Of a stretch of 64,000 nucleotides of DNA, positions 1 to 9,380 are shown piece after piece. The notes below the pieces were generated by a model. The model made no database searches and was not told the origin of the DNA. It saw only the letters and a program-made list of their open reading frames with translations. The number at the start of each line of letters is the position of its first letter. Position 1 is the first letter of the stretch. The DNA comes from Vacuolonema iberomarrocanum LEGE 07170 (GTDB lineage Bacteria; Cyanobacteriota; Cyanobacteriia; Elainellales; Elainellaceae), in assembly GCA_015207365.1 (NCBI GenBank), contig JADEXA010000002.1, positions 62,001 to 126,000 of the forward strand, read 5' to 3'. The position numbers and the translations under genes were made by a program.

Positions 1-2
1 TT

Positions 3-404
3 ATGTTGACATCTCATACAACAGAAAATGAGGTCATTGCGGCGCTTTCTAGTGGTGCCGATGCTTATTGCGTGAAGGGCACAAGCGTCGAGCGGCTACT
101 CGTAGCAATTGATGCCGCCCGAGAAGGTGCAAGCTACCTCGATCCAACCGTGGCACGACTCGTGATGGATCACTTGAAATCACCCGTTAATGAAGCGGAT
201 GCAGCAGCGATCGCGCAACTGTCACAAAGAGAATTAGAAGTCTTGAAGCTTATGGTGGAGGGACGGAGCAACCCAGAGATTGCAAGCGAACTGTACCTCA
301 GTCCCAATACCGTCAAAACTCATGTCCGGGGCATTATGAACAAACTTGCCGTGGATGATCGGGTGCAAGCAGCAGTCGTTGCTCTGCGAGCAGGTCTAGT
401 GTAA
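3..404 (+). CDS. NarL/LuxR-family response regulator, C-terminal part (5' end outside window)
   Basis: This is the 3' part of a two-component response regulator gene whose start lies before the window. The visible N-terminal residues read like the end of a receiver domain (MLTSHTTENEVIAALSSGAD, then AYCVKG with the conserved Lys of the switch region). A linker follows, then a LuxR/GerE helix-turn-helix from about residue 75: LSQRELEVLKLMVEGRSNPE followed by SPNTVKTHVRGIMNKL. Such proteins bind DNA as phosphorylated dimers. No sensor kinase gene is visible next to it, so the input signal is unknown. The family call is firm; the regulated genes cannot be inferred. Confidence 0.9.
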   Translation: MLTSHTTENEVIAALSSGADAYCVKGTSVERLLVAIDAAREGASYLDPTVARLVMDHLKSPVNEADAAAIAQLSQRELEVLKLMVEGRSNPEIASELYLSPNTVKTHVRGIMNKLAVDDRVQAAVVALRAGLV

Positions 405-1197
405 TTTCATACGCCTTTCTAAGACGATCTAAAGCAGAATTAACCAATTGAATTTGACCATCTAAACTGATGGCTTAGATACATATGCCTACTGTACCTG
501 TTGATTTTCTTTTGGTTACCATAAGTCTCCTTAAGTGATGAGCAAAAGGCGACAGAACGGTTTTAGTTTTTATTTTTTAATATCCAACAACGAACGTTGC
601 AATGAAGGCTACACACTTTCGCTTTTCTAATGTTACGATGATTATTCAACTTATCGTCTACCGAATGTAAATTGGTTAACTTCCTTAAGGCTCCTGAAAG
701 TTGCATTTTCTGTATGCCCTGTCCTTGAGAAACGAAAAATACGAGACATAACCCTTATTTAGGGATTATGATATTGAAATAGGTAGACGCCAGAAGGGCG
801 CTTCATTTGCCAGAAGGTCAGTAGCAAAGTGTGTACCCGAATGACGAAACGCTCGCCTACAGTATCTTTTCCATATCGCCAGCTTGAAACTCTTGGGTAA
901 CTCTGAATACCACAAAGGGGTGACAAAGAAATCATTCTATTGGGTGATTCTAAGCTATCAAAAGCGATAAATATTGGAAACTTTAGTGGTCGTCGTTTCA
1001 GTGATGGCAATTGCCAGAAATAATGTCCAAGCACAGCCCCCAAGCTTGAGAGATTTTCGCGTTTAACTTCATTTGCAAGTAGTGCAACTTCCGTTATCGA
1101 TGCTGTCGATAGACAGTGTTGTGTTCTTGACTCGCGCAAAGGTGTCCGTCGAGTTTTGTAGAAGATTTTAGTTATCCGTAATGCGGATCAAGGGGAT
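405..1197. other. Gene-poor intergenic region
   Basis: This 0.8-kb stretch is more AT-rich than its neighbours and holds no convincing gene. One reverse-strand reading frame spans 759-1139, but it starts with TTG, has no ribosome-binding site and resembles no family I know. The last 10 bases before 1198 carry AAGGGG, which fits as the ribosome-binding site of the PadR gene. Confidence 0.5.
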
Positions 1198-1572
1198 ATG
1201 ACTACACTCGAACAGATTTATCAATTTTTCAAAAGTCCACCGCCGTTTTATCTCAATAAAGAACTTGCTGTTTGTTACGTACTATCTGTTTTGCAGCAGC
1301 ACGACTCATATGGCACAGAACTAATCAATCTTTTGGAAACTGAATATCCCAGCTATCGGCTGTCTGATACGGTGCTCTACAGTGCACTCAAGTTTCTGGA
1401 AGACTCCGAGGCGGTGACAGGATACTGGAAAAAGGTGACAGGGCGTGGACGCCCTCGCCGGATGTATCAGCTCACAACTGATTGGCGTGACAAAGCGTCA
1501 GAGCTGTCAGGCTTGTGGAAAGCCTACAGCCGCAATGTGACCCATAAGCAACCGGTTCTGAACGGGCGCTAG
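1198..1572 (+). CDS. PadR-family transcriptional regulator
   Basis: This small (124 aa) winged-helix regulator is of the PadR type. The core runs from about residue 20 to 95: LAVCYVLSVLQQHDSYGTEL is the first helix pair with the family's conserved Tyr-Gly turn, followed by a recognition-helix region (LSDTVLYSALKFLED) and the wing, whose basic GRGRPRRMYQLT is typical of PadR (usually G-R-x-R-K-Y-Y). The short C-terminus means it lacks the long dimerisation helix of large PadR proteins. The cyanobacterial clock modifier Pex is also PadR-like, but I cannot show that this is Pex. The start is supported by AAGGGG four bases upstream of ATG. Targets are unknown. Confidence 0.8.
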   Translation: MTTLEQIYQFFKSPPPFYLNKELAVCYVLSVLQQHDSYGTELINLLETEYPSYRLSDTVLYSALKFLEDSEAVTGYWKKVTGRGRPRRMYQLTTDWRDKASELSGLWKAYSRNVTHKQPVLNGR

Positions 1573-1791
1573 GGCTGACGATAAGCAAATGACCCTTTTA
1601 GAGGTGTTTGGCAGCGCGATCGAACTAGATGCGATCGCGCTGCTCCTTGCTGTTTGAAGGCAGCATGGTTTTGTCTAACTATCATTCGGCTCGTAAAGCC
1701 AACGGGCTAGAGCGGTGAATCTCCCGTACAGTAGTGAGAGAGGCAACGTCATGCCGCGACATTTCTTCCTATTGCTGAATGTAATACTGCT

Positions 1792-2328
1792 ATGGATATT
1801 CCAGTCCTGGGGTCAACTGTTTTCCTAACCATCTTGTTGACAGTGGGGTTATTTTTCTTCATCCGCGCTTCTGTGAAAGATCGCACGCAAATCTTGACAC
1901 TGCAAGCAGAAGGCGAACAACCTACAGTTCTGGAACAGTTGCAGAACTATTTTGTGGAGCGTTCTTATCGCCTCGCAGCTGTCGATGCGGCCAGCAACCA
2001 AGTCACCTACGAAGGCTTCGTTCGGCCAAGCTTGCCCCTGGCCATCTTCCTCAGCCTTCTAGCGGGTGTTGGGATGCTGTGCCTGGCATTGGTATTAGCC
2101 TTGTTGTTTCCGAGTGCAGCCAACATCTTGCCTGTTCTGGGCCTTCTGGGGCCACTGGCAGGCTTCTTTTACTGGAACCGGGCGGGGCGAGTCGAAACGG
2201 TTGCCCTGCAAGTCGAGTCTTTAGAGTCTGAGAATGAAACACCGCTCAACTTGGTCAAAGTAACGGCACACCGGGACGAGTTACGAGAGTTGCAGCGATC
2301 GCTCAAATTCCTTCCCTACGAAGAATAG
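1792..2328 (+). CDS. Cofactor assembly of complex C subunit B (CCB1-like) membrane protein
   Basis: This 178-aa protein has an N-terminal membrane segment (residues 8-26, ending FFFIRASVKDRT) and two further hydrophobic segments at about 83-105 and 110-127. A soluble C-terminal domain follows. The opening FLTILLTVGLFFFIRASVKD and the overall length match the cyanobacterial and chloroplast CCB1 family, which helps attach haem c(i) to cytochrome b6 of the b6f complex. It acts in the thylakoid membrane. The family assignment is from memory of the family pattern; a CCB2/CCB4 relationship is the alternative. It is a single gene with no obvious operon partner. Confidence 0.65.
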   Translation: MDIPVLGSTVFLTILLTVGLFFFIRASVKDRTQILTLQAEGEQPTVLEQLQNYFVERSYRLAAVDAASNQVTYEGFVRPSLPLAIFLSLLAGVGMLCLALVLALLFPSAANILPVLGLLGPLAGFFYWNRAGRVETVALQVESLESENETPLNLVKVTAHRDELRELQRSLKFLPYEE

Positions 2329-2796
2329 TGCAGTCTTTCCGGTTGCGGCGATGTATGATCGCAAAAGCGGGTGCACTATTCGTTTCGATTACAGGCAGCT
2401 CTTGCCTAGATTTACCTAATATTCAAGGTTGTCCTTCTGAGAAGACTTGATCTTCTGAGGACTCATCCTTGTCGATCCAACTCTGTGCCTTCCAAGTCAG
2501 TCTCGCTCGACGATAGGGCTGAAGCTGATTGATTGGCGATCGCGCACTGGTCTAGTGTCGTCCGTTTCTGTGCATCTCGGTCCATAACATTTCAAAGCCC
2601 ATTTGATGGGTCGGTGGCGTGTTGGCGTGAGTGAAGCTAGATTTTGTCTGGCTGGAAGGACAGGTTATGGGTTCATGACAGCTCACTCATTTTCTCAGAC
2701 CTGGCGTTGCTCCAAGGGGAACCAGTGCTGCAGTTTGCAGTCTAGGCCAGTCCCGAAAGTGCCAGGGTTTTGAGCGTTACCAACGGAGTCATCTGA
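2329..2796. other. Intergenic region upstream of the adenylate cyclase gene
   Basis: This 470-bp stretch holds no gene I can support. It contains a HIP1-like site and presumably the promoter of the cyclase gene. GGAG at 2785-2788 serves as the ribosome-binding site for the GTG start at 2797. Confidence 0.5.
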
Positions 2797-4089
2797 GTGA
2801 AAACATTTCAGACCCTTTGGACAGGTTTGTCAGTCGCTTTGTTTCCAAAGCGGGCAGAGGCTTACGAGCGTTGGCAGCAAAAGTTCTTGCGGCGACGGCT
2901 GGGGCTAACATTGCAGATTGCGATCGCCGCCTACTCCACCTTCATTGCGTTGCGCTTAGCCATGGGGCAACTAGATGCGAACGGTCAAGATACTGCATGG
3001 CTCACGATGGCGGGCACCGCCACACTCAGTCTGATCGCGCTCTGGTTCTTCCATCGCTCTACACCGGGTACATACTATCCCGCCATCACCTTTCTCGGAG
3101 CTTCCTGGTCAATCACATTAATTGAACAAATCTGGGCAACCTGGCGCGGCGTCGCCTTTCCCGGTGTGTTTGCCTGGACCCTTGTCTTTCTCTCGCAGGC
3201 CACCCTCATGCCTGTGCGTTGGCCCCTACATCTCGCCTCACAGCTAGGCCTATTCGCTTACTATTTCATCGTCAACAAGGTCGCCAACTTAACCCAGGCC
3301 GCCGACTCTGGCTGGGATGAAACGTTGTGGCTCTACTTCTTTTGGTTCTGTACGATCTGCAATTTGACCGTGTTGCTCCATGAACGTCTACAGTACGCCG
3401 AATTTCAGGCTCGGCAAGAGCTAGAGCAGGAACGCGCAAAGTCGGAGCAATTGTTGCTTAACATCTTGCCTGAAGCCATCGTCCAGCAGTTGAAGAATGA
3501 ACATCGCACCATCGCTGAGCATTTTTCAGAAGTTTCTGTCCTCTTTGCCGACATTGTGGGGTTTACAGAGCTGTCCTACGGCATTCCGCCCAATGGGTTA
3601 GTAGAGGTGCTGAACCAGATTTTTTCAGAATTCGACCATCTCGCAGAAAAGCACAACCTGGAAAAAATCAAAACCATTGGCGACTCCTACATGGTGGTTG
3701 GGGGACTGCCCCTAGAGCGCAGTGATCACCTGGAGGCGATCGCCGATATGGCCCTGGATATGCAGGCAGCGATCGCCCGTTTTCCGCCCATTAACCAGCG
3801 CCCCCTCCAAATGCGGATTGGCATTAACACAGGGCCTGTGGTTGCAGGCGTCATCGGCATCAAAAAATTCATCTACGACCTTTGGGGAGACACGGTGAAC
3901 ACCGCCAGCCGGATGGAATCTCATGGGGTTCCTGGAGCCATTCAGGTCACAGAATCCGTCTACCATCGCCTCAAGCTCCGCTACGACCTGCAAGACCGGG
4001 GTGAAATCGAGGTCAAAGGCAAGGGCAAAATGCATGTCTACTTGTTGAAAGGCAAGAAGCTGGAAGCTGTAAAAACGGCGAGAGTCTAA
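2797..4089 (+). CDS. Membrane-bound class III adenylate cyclase
   Basis: This gene makes cyclic AMP from ATP. About 200 N-terminal residues form roughly six membrane segments. A charged helix follows at 196-225 (HERLQYAEFQARQELEQERA), which is the usual signalling helix, and then the catalytic domain at about 240-415. FADIVGFTE carries the first metal-binding Asp. The stretch EKIKTIGDSYMV has the Lys, and YDLWGDTVNTASRM the Asp, that select adenine, so ATP rather than GTP is the expected substrate. The Asn and Arg of NTASRM are the transition-state residues. The start is GTG with GGAG 8 bases upstream. The ligand sensed by the membrane domain is unknown. A long hairpin directly follows the stop codon. 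Confidence 0.92.
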   Translation: MKTFQTLWTGLSVALFPKRAEAYERWQQKFLRRRLGLTLQIAIAAYSTFIALRLAMGQLDANGQDTAWLTMAGTATLSLIALWFFHRSTPGTYYPAITFLGASWSITLIEQIWATWRGVAFPGVFAWTLVFLSQATLMPVRWPLHLASQLGLFAYYFIVNKVANLTQAADSGWDETLWLYFFWFCTICNLTVLLHERLQYAEFQARQELEQERAKSEQLLLNILPEAIVQQLKNEHRTIAEHFSEVSVLFADIVGFTELSYGIPPNGLVEVLNQIFSEFDHLAEKHNLEKIKTIGDSYMVVGGLPLERSDHLEAIADMALDMQAAIARFPPINQRPLQMRIGINTGPVVAGVIGIKKFIYDLWGDTVNTASRMESHGVPGAIQVTESVYHRLKLRYDLQDRGEIEVKGKGKMHVYLLKGKKLEAVKTARV

Positions 4090-4091
4090 TC

Positions 4092-4136
4092 TTCCAAGGG
4101 GCGGATAGATGCGCCGCATCCATCCGCCCCTTGGAA
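4092..4136. terminator. 45-nt palindrome, likely terminator of the cyclase gene
   Basis: This is an inverted repeat with outer arms of 15 bp (TTCCAAGGGGCGGAT and its complement) and an inner 6-bp stem, with one mismatch in between. It starts three bases after the cyclase stop codon. There is no U-run, so it may act as a hairpin barrier or transcript stabiliser rather than a classical intrinsic terminator. Confidence 0.55.
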
Positions 4137-4272
4137 ACTTACGTTATTCGCCGGGATCAATCAACGACTTTCTGCCATCTGCGTCTCCAAGCTCTATTAC
4201 AATACGTAAAGAATCTGAGCAGCGCTTCTCAGGACTTCAGACGATTATTCAGACTTACTCAGGACACAATTC

Positions 4273-5742
4273 ATGCGGGTTGCGATCGTAGGGGCAGGAC
4301 TAGCAGGACTGGCAGCCGCCGTAGAGCTGTCGGATGCTGGCCATGAAGTGGAGATTTTTGAGGCACGGTCCTTCATAGGTGGCAAGGTCGGCAGTTGGGT
4401 CGACAATGACGGCAACCATATTGAAATGGGGCTGCATGTCTTTTTCAACAACTATTACAACCTGTTTGCTTTGATGCAGCGGGTCGGTGCCTTCGAGAAC
4501 CTGTTACCAAAAGAGCATGTTCACACCTTCGTGAATCGAGGGGGAGATATTGGGCAACTGGACTTTCGCTTTTTGATGGGCGCACCGTTCCATGGCTTGA
4601 AGGCGTTTTTCACCACAGGGCAGCTCACACTGCAGGATAAAGTGCAGAATGCGATCGCCCTCGGCACCAGCCCCATCGTGCCAGGCTTGGTGAACGAAGA
4701 CTTTGCCATGAAGCAGATCCGCGCCCTCGACGACATCAGCTTTGCCGACTGGTTCCGCCAGCACGGCGGGTCGCAGCATAGCCTCAAGCGGATGTGGAAC
4801 CCGATCGCCCTGGCACTGGGTTTCATCGATACCGAGCATATCTCTGCCCGCTGCATGCTGACCATCTTTATGATGTTTGCGTCCAAAACAGAGGCATCGC
4901 GACTCAACATGCTAGCCGGCTCACCCAATGAGTATTTGCACCAACCCATCCTGCGCTACATCCAGGACCGGGGTGCGAAGATTCATACCCGTCGCCAAAC
5001 GCGCCGCATTCTGTTCGAGGAACAGGGAACTGAGACCCATGTGACGGGGCTGGCGATCGCCAATGGGGAAACCGAAGATATCATCACCGCCGATACCTAC
5101 CTCGCTGCCTGCGATGTTCCGGGTATCCAACGGCTACTTCCGGCTGAATGGCGCAAGTGGCCACAATTTGACAATATTTACACCTTAGAAGCGGTTCCGG
5201 TGGTGACCGTGCAACTCCGCTTTGATGGCTGGGTGACGGAAATGCAGGACGCCGAGGAGCGCCAGCAGGTTGGTCATGCCGCTGGAATCAATAACCTGCT
5301 TTATAGCGCCGACGCCGATTTCTCGTGCTTCTCTGATCTGGCCTTGTCCAGTCCCAAAGATTATTACCGGGAAGGTGAAGGCTCGCTGATGCAGGTGGTT
5401 CTCACACCGGGCGATGCCTTTATCAAGATGAGTAATGACGAGATTGCCCAACATGCCCTCAAGCAAATCCACGACCTGTTCCCGTCCTCCCGCGAGTTGT
5501 CGATGACCTGGTTCAACGTGGTGAAGCTGGCTCAGTCTCTCTATCGCGAAAAGCCAGGAATGGAACCCTATCGCCCAGCCCAGAAAACGCCGATTCCCAA
5601 CTTCTTCCTGGCGGGCAGCTATACGGCTCAGGACTATATCGACAGCATGGAAGGGGCAACCATTTCTGGAAAACAAGCCGCCGCCGCTATTCTGGAACCC
5701 ACAGGTTATAAAGTGGAAGGCAAAGGCCTATTCCGTTATTAA
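4273..5742 (+). CDS. zds: Zeta-carotene desaturase (plant type)
   Basis: This 489-aa FAD-dependent desaturase converts zeta-carotene via neurosporene to lycopene in the carotenoid pathway, at the thylakoid or plasma membrane. The N-terminal dinucleotide-binding motif [17 protein letters not shown] begins at residue 3 and is followed by the Glu-Ala-Arg ribose-binding turn and [20 protein letters not shown] and [14 protein letters not shown] are typical of the CrtP/CrtQ desaturase family. The C-terminal FAD segment [20 protein letters not shown] is intact. The length matches cyanobacterial Zds (also called CrtQ). An SRPBCC gene follows 58 bp downstream on the same strand, as commonly seen in cyanobacteria. 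Confidence 0.95.
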   Translation: MRVAIVGAGLAGLAAAVELSDAGHEVEIFEARSFIGGKVGSWVDNDGNHIEMGLHVFFNNYYNLFALMQRVGAFENLLPKEHVHTFVNRGGDIGQLDFRFLMGAPFHGLKAFFTTGQLTLQDKVQNAIALGTSPIVPGLVNEDFAMKQIRALDDISFADWFRQHGGSQHSLKRMWNPIALALGFIDTEHISARCMLTIFMMFASKTEASRLNMLAGSPNEYLHQPILRYIQDRGAKIHTRRQTRRILFEEQGTETHVTGLAIANGETEDIITADTYLAACDVPGIQRLLPAEWRKWPQFDNIYTLEAVPVVTVQLRFDGWVTEMQDAEERQQVGHAAGINNLLYSADADFSCFSDLALSSPKDYYREGEGSLMQVVLTPGDAFIKMSNDEIAQHALKQIHDLFPSSRELSMTWFNVVKLAQSLYREKPGMEPYRPAQKTPIPNFFLAGSYTAQDYIDSMEGATISGKQAAAAILEPTGYKVEGKGLFRY

Positions 5743-5800
5743 TCAGCATCCGCTACGAATCGGCGTTGGCCTGTGACCTGTTCCCTCGCCCCTTGCTCCT

Positions 5801-6250
5801 ATGACCGATTGGCTCGAACACACTGTGCAGATTGAAGTCGAAACTCCTGTCGACCATGTTTGGGAATTGTGGTCGGATTTGGAGCAGATGCCGCGCTGGA
5901 TGAAGTGGATTGATTCGGTGCGGATATTGGAAGAAGACCCTGAGCTATCGCGCTGGAAGCTGGCCTCAGGAGGCTTTGAGTTTAGCTGGCTCTCGCGCAT
6001 TACCAAACTGGTCAATCATCAAATTATCCAGTGGGAATCGGTCGATGGCCTGCCTAACCGGGGAGCCATTCGGTTTTATGACCGGGGGAAGAACAGCATC
6101 GTCAAACTCACGGTTGCTTACGCAATTCCTGGCATCCTTGGCAAGTTAATGGATAACTTATTTTTGGGTCGAATTGTTGAATCGACGATCCAGGCCGATT
6201 TGGAGCGATTTCGAGCCTATGCGATGGCGGACAGTGCATCGCGGACGTGA
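5801..6250 (+). CDS. SRPBCC-family (polyketide cyclase/START-like) protein
   Basis: This 149-aa protein has the helix-grip fold of the SRPBCC superfamily. It opens HTVQIEVETPVDHVWELWSD with the family's first strand and helix and the typical following W-M-x-W-I, and ends in a long C-terminal helix (IVESTIQADLERFRAYA). The fold encloses a hydrophobic pocket for lipids or isoprenoids. It lies 58 bp behind zds on the same strand, which suggests co-transcription and perhaps carotenoid handling; that role is inference from position. No enzymatic residues can be named. Confidence 0.8.
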   Translation: MTDWLEHTVQIEVETPVDHVWELWSDLEQMPRWMKWIDSVRILEEDPELSRWKLASGGFEFSWLSRITKLVNHQIIQWESVDGLPNRGAIRFYDRGKNSIVKLTVAYAIPGILGKLMDNLFLGRIVESTIQADLERFRAYAMADSASRT

Positions 6251-6299
6251 CAAGCGATCGCCCCTCTCAAACCCGCCAAGACCTTTGCTTAAGCCGACT

Positions 6300-6349
6300 T
6301 GCCGCTGTTGATTTGCGGCCACAAAATCAACAAAATGCGTGAGTCCTGC
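6300..6349. repeat. Degenerate copy of palindromic element A
   Basis: GTTGATTT at 6307 and its complement flank GCGGCCACA, followed by a tail (AATGCGTGAGTCCTG) matching the end of the better-preserved A elements at 11470, 20345, 45007 and 49655. The left half is eroded. It sits between the SRPBCC gene and purH. Confidence 0.6.
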
Positions 6350-6428
6350 ATGCAATAATATGCGGTGACTCTTCTTGCCCAGCGGTTTGGGCGAGTCACA
6401 ATTGCAGATTTTGGGTGGAATGTGTCCT

Positions 6429-7979
6429 ATGCCCCTCGCGCTTTTAAGTGTTTCTGACAAAACTGGATTGGTCGCGTTTGCCCGTCGTTTGGTTGAAGAC
6501 TGTGGCTACAGCCTGGTTAGTAGCGGCGGTACAGCCAAAACCCTAGCAACCGCCGGATTGTCAGTCACTAAAGTTTCAGACTATACAGGATCGCCGGAAA
6601 TTTTAGGGGGGCGAGTGAAAACGCTGCATCCCCGGATTCATGGGGGAATTCTGGCACGGCGAGAGGTAGCGCAGGATGTGGCCGACCTGGAGGCCAACGA
6701 AATTCAGCCCATCGATCTGGTGGTGGTCAATCTCTATCCCTTCGAGCAAACGATCGCCAAATCCGATGTCACCCTACCTGAAGCGGTGGAGCAAATCGAT
6801 ATCGGTGGTCCCGCCATGCTGCGGGCATCGGCTAAGAATTTTGCCCATGTGACGGTGCTGTGCCAGCCTGCTCAATACGACGCCTATCTCGACGAATGGC
6901 AGAAATCTAGCGGAGCCGTATCGTTTGAATTCCGTAAAGCTTGTGCGTTGGCTGGGTTTGAGCATACCGCTGCCTATGACCGGGCGATCGCCACCTACCT
7001 CAGCACCGACGAAGAGGGGACAGCAGCAGATACGTCCCTTCCTAGCCGCTACACCTTGACCGGAACCCAACGCCAGTCCCTACGCTATGGCGAAAACCCC
7101 CACCAGCAAGCAGCCTGGTATCAATCAGGGTCTGAGCCAATGGGGTGGGCCGCAGCGACCAAATTGCAAGGCAAGGAACTGAGCTACAACAATTTGGTGG
7201 ATCTGGAAGCAGCACGGCGCATTGTGGCGGAGTTTCAAGATGATCCGGCGGCGGTGGTGATCAAGCACACAAATCCCTGCGGGGTTGCACAGGCAACGAC
7301 GCTATCGGATGCCTATCGCCGTGCATTTGACGCCGATTCTATGTCCGCTTTTGGGGGCATTGTGGCGCTAAATCGGGCGATCGATGCCGCAACCGCGCAA
7401 GCATTGACCCAAACCTTCCTTGAGTGTGTCGTTGCACCCAGTTGCGAGTCTGAAGCCCAAGAAATCCTGGCGGCGAAGTCGAAGCTGCGCGTCTTGACGT
7501 TGCCCGATTTGGTGACGGGAACAGCCGACGCGGTGAGGCTGATCGCCGGGGGCTTCCTATTGCAAGATGCTGACGAATCTCCGGCCACACCGGATGACTG
7601 GAAGGTTGTGACGGAAACGCAACCGACACCAGAACAATGGCAGGAACTGATATTTGCCTGGAAGGTTTGCAAGCATGTGAAGTCCAACGCCATTGTGGTG
7701 ACGAGCGATCGCACTACCCTTGGGATTGGCGCCGGGCAAATGAACCGCGTTGGTGCCGTCAATATTGCGCTGCAACAGGCAGGCGATCGCACTCAAGGGG
7801 CGACTCTAGCAAGTGACGGCTTTTTCCCCTTCGATGACTCGGTGCGGCAGGCCGCAGCAGCGGGAATCGGGGCGATCGCTCAGCCCGGTGGCAGCTTGCG
7901 CGACAAAGATTCGATTGATGCGGCAAACGAGTTGGGATTAGCTATGATTTTTACGGGCATTCGCCACTTCTTACACTAA
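6429..7979 (+). CDS. purH: Bifunctional AICAR formyltransferase/IMP cyclohydrolase
   Basis: PurH catalyses the last two steps of IMP synthesis. The N-terminal MGS-like IMP cyclohydrolase domain spans about residues 1-145: ALLSVSDKTGLVAFARRL, SSGGTAKTL, GGRVKTLHPRIHGGIL. The formyltransferase domain follows: RYGENPHQ, LQGKELSYNNLVDLEAA, VIKHTNPCG, and the C-terminal GFFPFDDSVRQAAAAGI. The frame is open upstream to a TTG at 6375, but I place the start at the ATG at 6429, which has GGTGGA nine bases upstream and gives the usual start one residue before PLALLSVSDKTG. The resulting 516 aa is normal for the family. Confidence 0.95.
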   Translation: MPLALLSVSDKTGLVAFARRLVEDCGYSLVSSGGTAKTLATAGLSVTKVSDYTGSPEILGGRVKTLHPRIHGGILARREVAQDVADLEANEIQPIDLVVVNLYPFEQTIAKSDVTLPEAVEQIDIGGPAMLRASAKNFAHVTVLCQPAQYDAYLDEWQKSSGAVSFEFRKACALAGFEHTAAYDRAIATYLSTDEEGTAADTSLPSRYTLTGTQRQSLRYGENPHQQAAWYQSGSEPMGWAAATKLQGKELSYNNLVDLEAARRIVAEFQDDPAAVVIKHTNPCGVAQATTLSDAYRRAFDADSMSAFGGIVALNRAIDAATAQALTQTFLECVVAPSCESEAQEILAAKSKLRVLTLPDLVTGTADAVRLIAGGFLLQDADESPATPDDWKVVTETQPTPEQWQELIFAWKVCKHVKSNAIVVTSDRTTLGIGAGQMNRVGAVNIALQQAGDRTQGATLASDGFFPFDDSVRQAAAAGIGAIAQPGGSLRDKDSIDAANELGLAMIFTGIRHFLH

Positions 7980-8005
7980 AACACGTTGAAATTCTGAGGT
8001 TCTAT

Positions 8006-8338
8006 ATGCCATCTGACGCCAATCCCTCTATTCCTGCCGAGGTGACTCTCACTCTACTTTTGGAAGGGGGACAACAGCATACCCTCAAAATCGCATCAAA
8101 TAACCGCTTACTACAGCAACTCTTCGAAAGTATCGTCAATCGCACCGAGAAGCGCCCTCAGCATGTTTTCCAAATTCCCATCAACGAAGGGAAAGGGGTT
8201 CTTTGCTTTCCTGGAGAACGGCTCGTTGGCATTATTTCTGAGCCCCCGTTAATTGTTCAACAGCCGAACCAACAACAGGCAGGGCAAACACCAGCAGCAA
8301 CAGTGGGAGGCACAGACCCCCTGGCCCCAGGAGCTTAA
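8006..8338 (+). CDS. Conserved hypothetical protein, 110 aa
   Basis: I do not recognise a named family. The protein is soluble and has a beta-rich core (VTLTLLLEGGQQHTLKI, then HVFQIPINEGKGVLCFPGERLVGIISEPP) and a disordered Gln/Ala/Gly/Pro-rich tail from about residue 85. It starts 26 bp after purH on the same strand with a GAGG ribosome-binding site, so it may be co-transcribed with purH. Function unknown. The codon pattern and ribosome-binding site support a real gene. Confidence 0.7.
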   Translation: MPSDANPSIPAEVTLTLLLEGGQQHTLKIASNNRLLQQLFESIVNRTEKRPQHVFQIPINEGKGVLCFPGERLVGIISEPPLIVQQPNQQQAGQTPAATVGGTDPLAPGA

Positions 8339-8437
8339 TCGATCCCCGTTTAAGCGTCTGAAACGCCCGCCTCTGTGTGATAAGTTTTATGAAGAGGATT
8401 CTTGAGACGTTCATTCTTCGCAATCCATGGAGGCGCT

Positions 8438-8923
8438 ATGGGTGTTGCCATACCCGAATCAGTAAAAGTTTGGAGTCAGTTTTTCCACCCCGTTTTGATG
8501 TGGGTGCTATTTGCTTTAACGTTCTACGCGCTCTATTTGGGCGTGCAGTGGCGTCGTGTTCGTACAACGGACGATAAGGAGAAGAAAAAAGAGTTGGTGA
8601 AAGGGCGATTCAACGTCCGGCATCATCAAATTGGCTCTATCCTCCTGGCCACGATGGTTGTTGGAACCTTGGGCGGCATGGCCGTGACCTACATCAACAA
8701 CGGCAAGCTCTTCTTTGGGCCTCATCTACTCGTGGGTCTGGGCATGACTGGACTGATTGCAACTTCTGCATCCCTGACACCGCTCATGCAGAAGGGGCAG
8801 GAGTGGGCACGCTACACCCATATCGCACTCAACATTTTCCTGGTGGGCTTATTCGGCTGGCAAGCTATCACTGGCGTGCAAATTGTGCAGCGCATTGTCG
8901 ACCGGATGCTAAATGCTGCTTAG
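8438..8923 (+). CDS. DUF4079 family membrane protein
   Basis: This 161-aa protein has four predicted membrane segments: about residues 15-36, 66-86, 97-115 and 130-150. Paired histidines (RHHQIG, FGPHLL, YTHIAL) recall haem-binding four-helix membrane proteins, and the pattern matches the cyanobacterial DUF4079 family. The frame extends upstream to TTG 8402, but ATG 8438 has GGAGG just ahead of it and begins MGVAIPESVKVWSQFFHPV. The molecular function is not established. The arrangement of histidines would allow a cytochrome b561-like role, but that is inference. Confidence 0.75.
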   Translation: MGVAIPESVKVWSQFFHPVLMWVLFALTFYALYLGVQWRRVRTTDDKEKKKELVKGRFNVRHHQIGSILLATMVVGTLGGMAVTYINNGKLFFGPHLLVGLGMTGLIATSASLTPLMQKGQEWARYTHIALNIFLVGLFGWQAITGVQIVQRIVDRMLNAA

Positions 8924-9380
8924 GGCATTCCCTATCCGGCTCGGTCTTGCAAGCAACCTGGTCTCCCTCATTCGCTTGATGGTCTTCAGCCTCAGAGATC
9001 AGGTTTCTGTGCCGGTCGTTTGAGTGAATTCTGTTGGTGGGGGCGATCGCTCCATCCCCATGTTCAGTTTTTTTAAGATGCGCAAGCTTTACTGAGGGCT
9101 TCACGAGCTCTAGCGCTGGTTGATCCAGGGGATCAGAAATACAGCGCTCTCTGCCTCAGGTTAGATGTCTTCGGGCTGCCATTTCTGTCTATTGGCTGGC
9201 CGGGGTTCCAATCGTCGCAGTGTTAGGACGGTTTGGCTTGTGGGGGCGATCGCCCCACCTCGTACCCTGTTTTGGAGTGATCCCGATTCAAGATAAAATG
9301 CTGGGCAGGTTCAGCATCACTTCGTGTCACCCATCTGCTGAACAGCTCCGCTAACCTACAGACTTACATTCAGAGGTCTT
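8924..9380. other. Intergenic region upstream of psb27
   Basis: This 457-bp stretch has two HIP1 sites in short GC palindromes, one of them GGGGCGATCGCCCC near 9245. There is no gene I can support. The psb27 promoter should lie in its last part; GAGG lies 5 bases before the psb27 ATG. Confidence 0.5.

Noticed and set aside
759..1139. Reverse-strand open frame of 126 codons
   Set aside because: It starts with TTG, has no ribosome-binding site, has an unusual residue mix and matches no family I know; its flanks are AT-rich non-coding.
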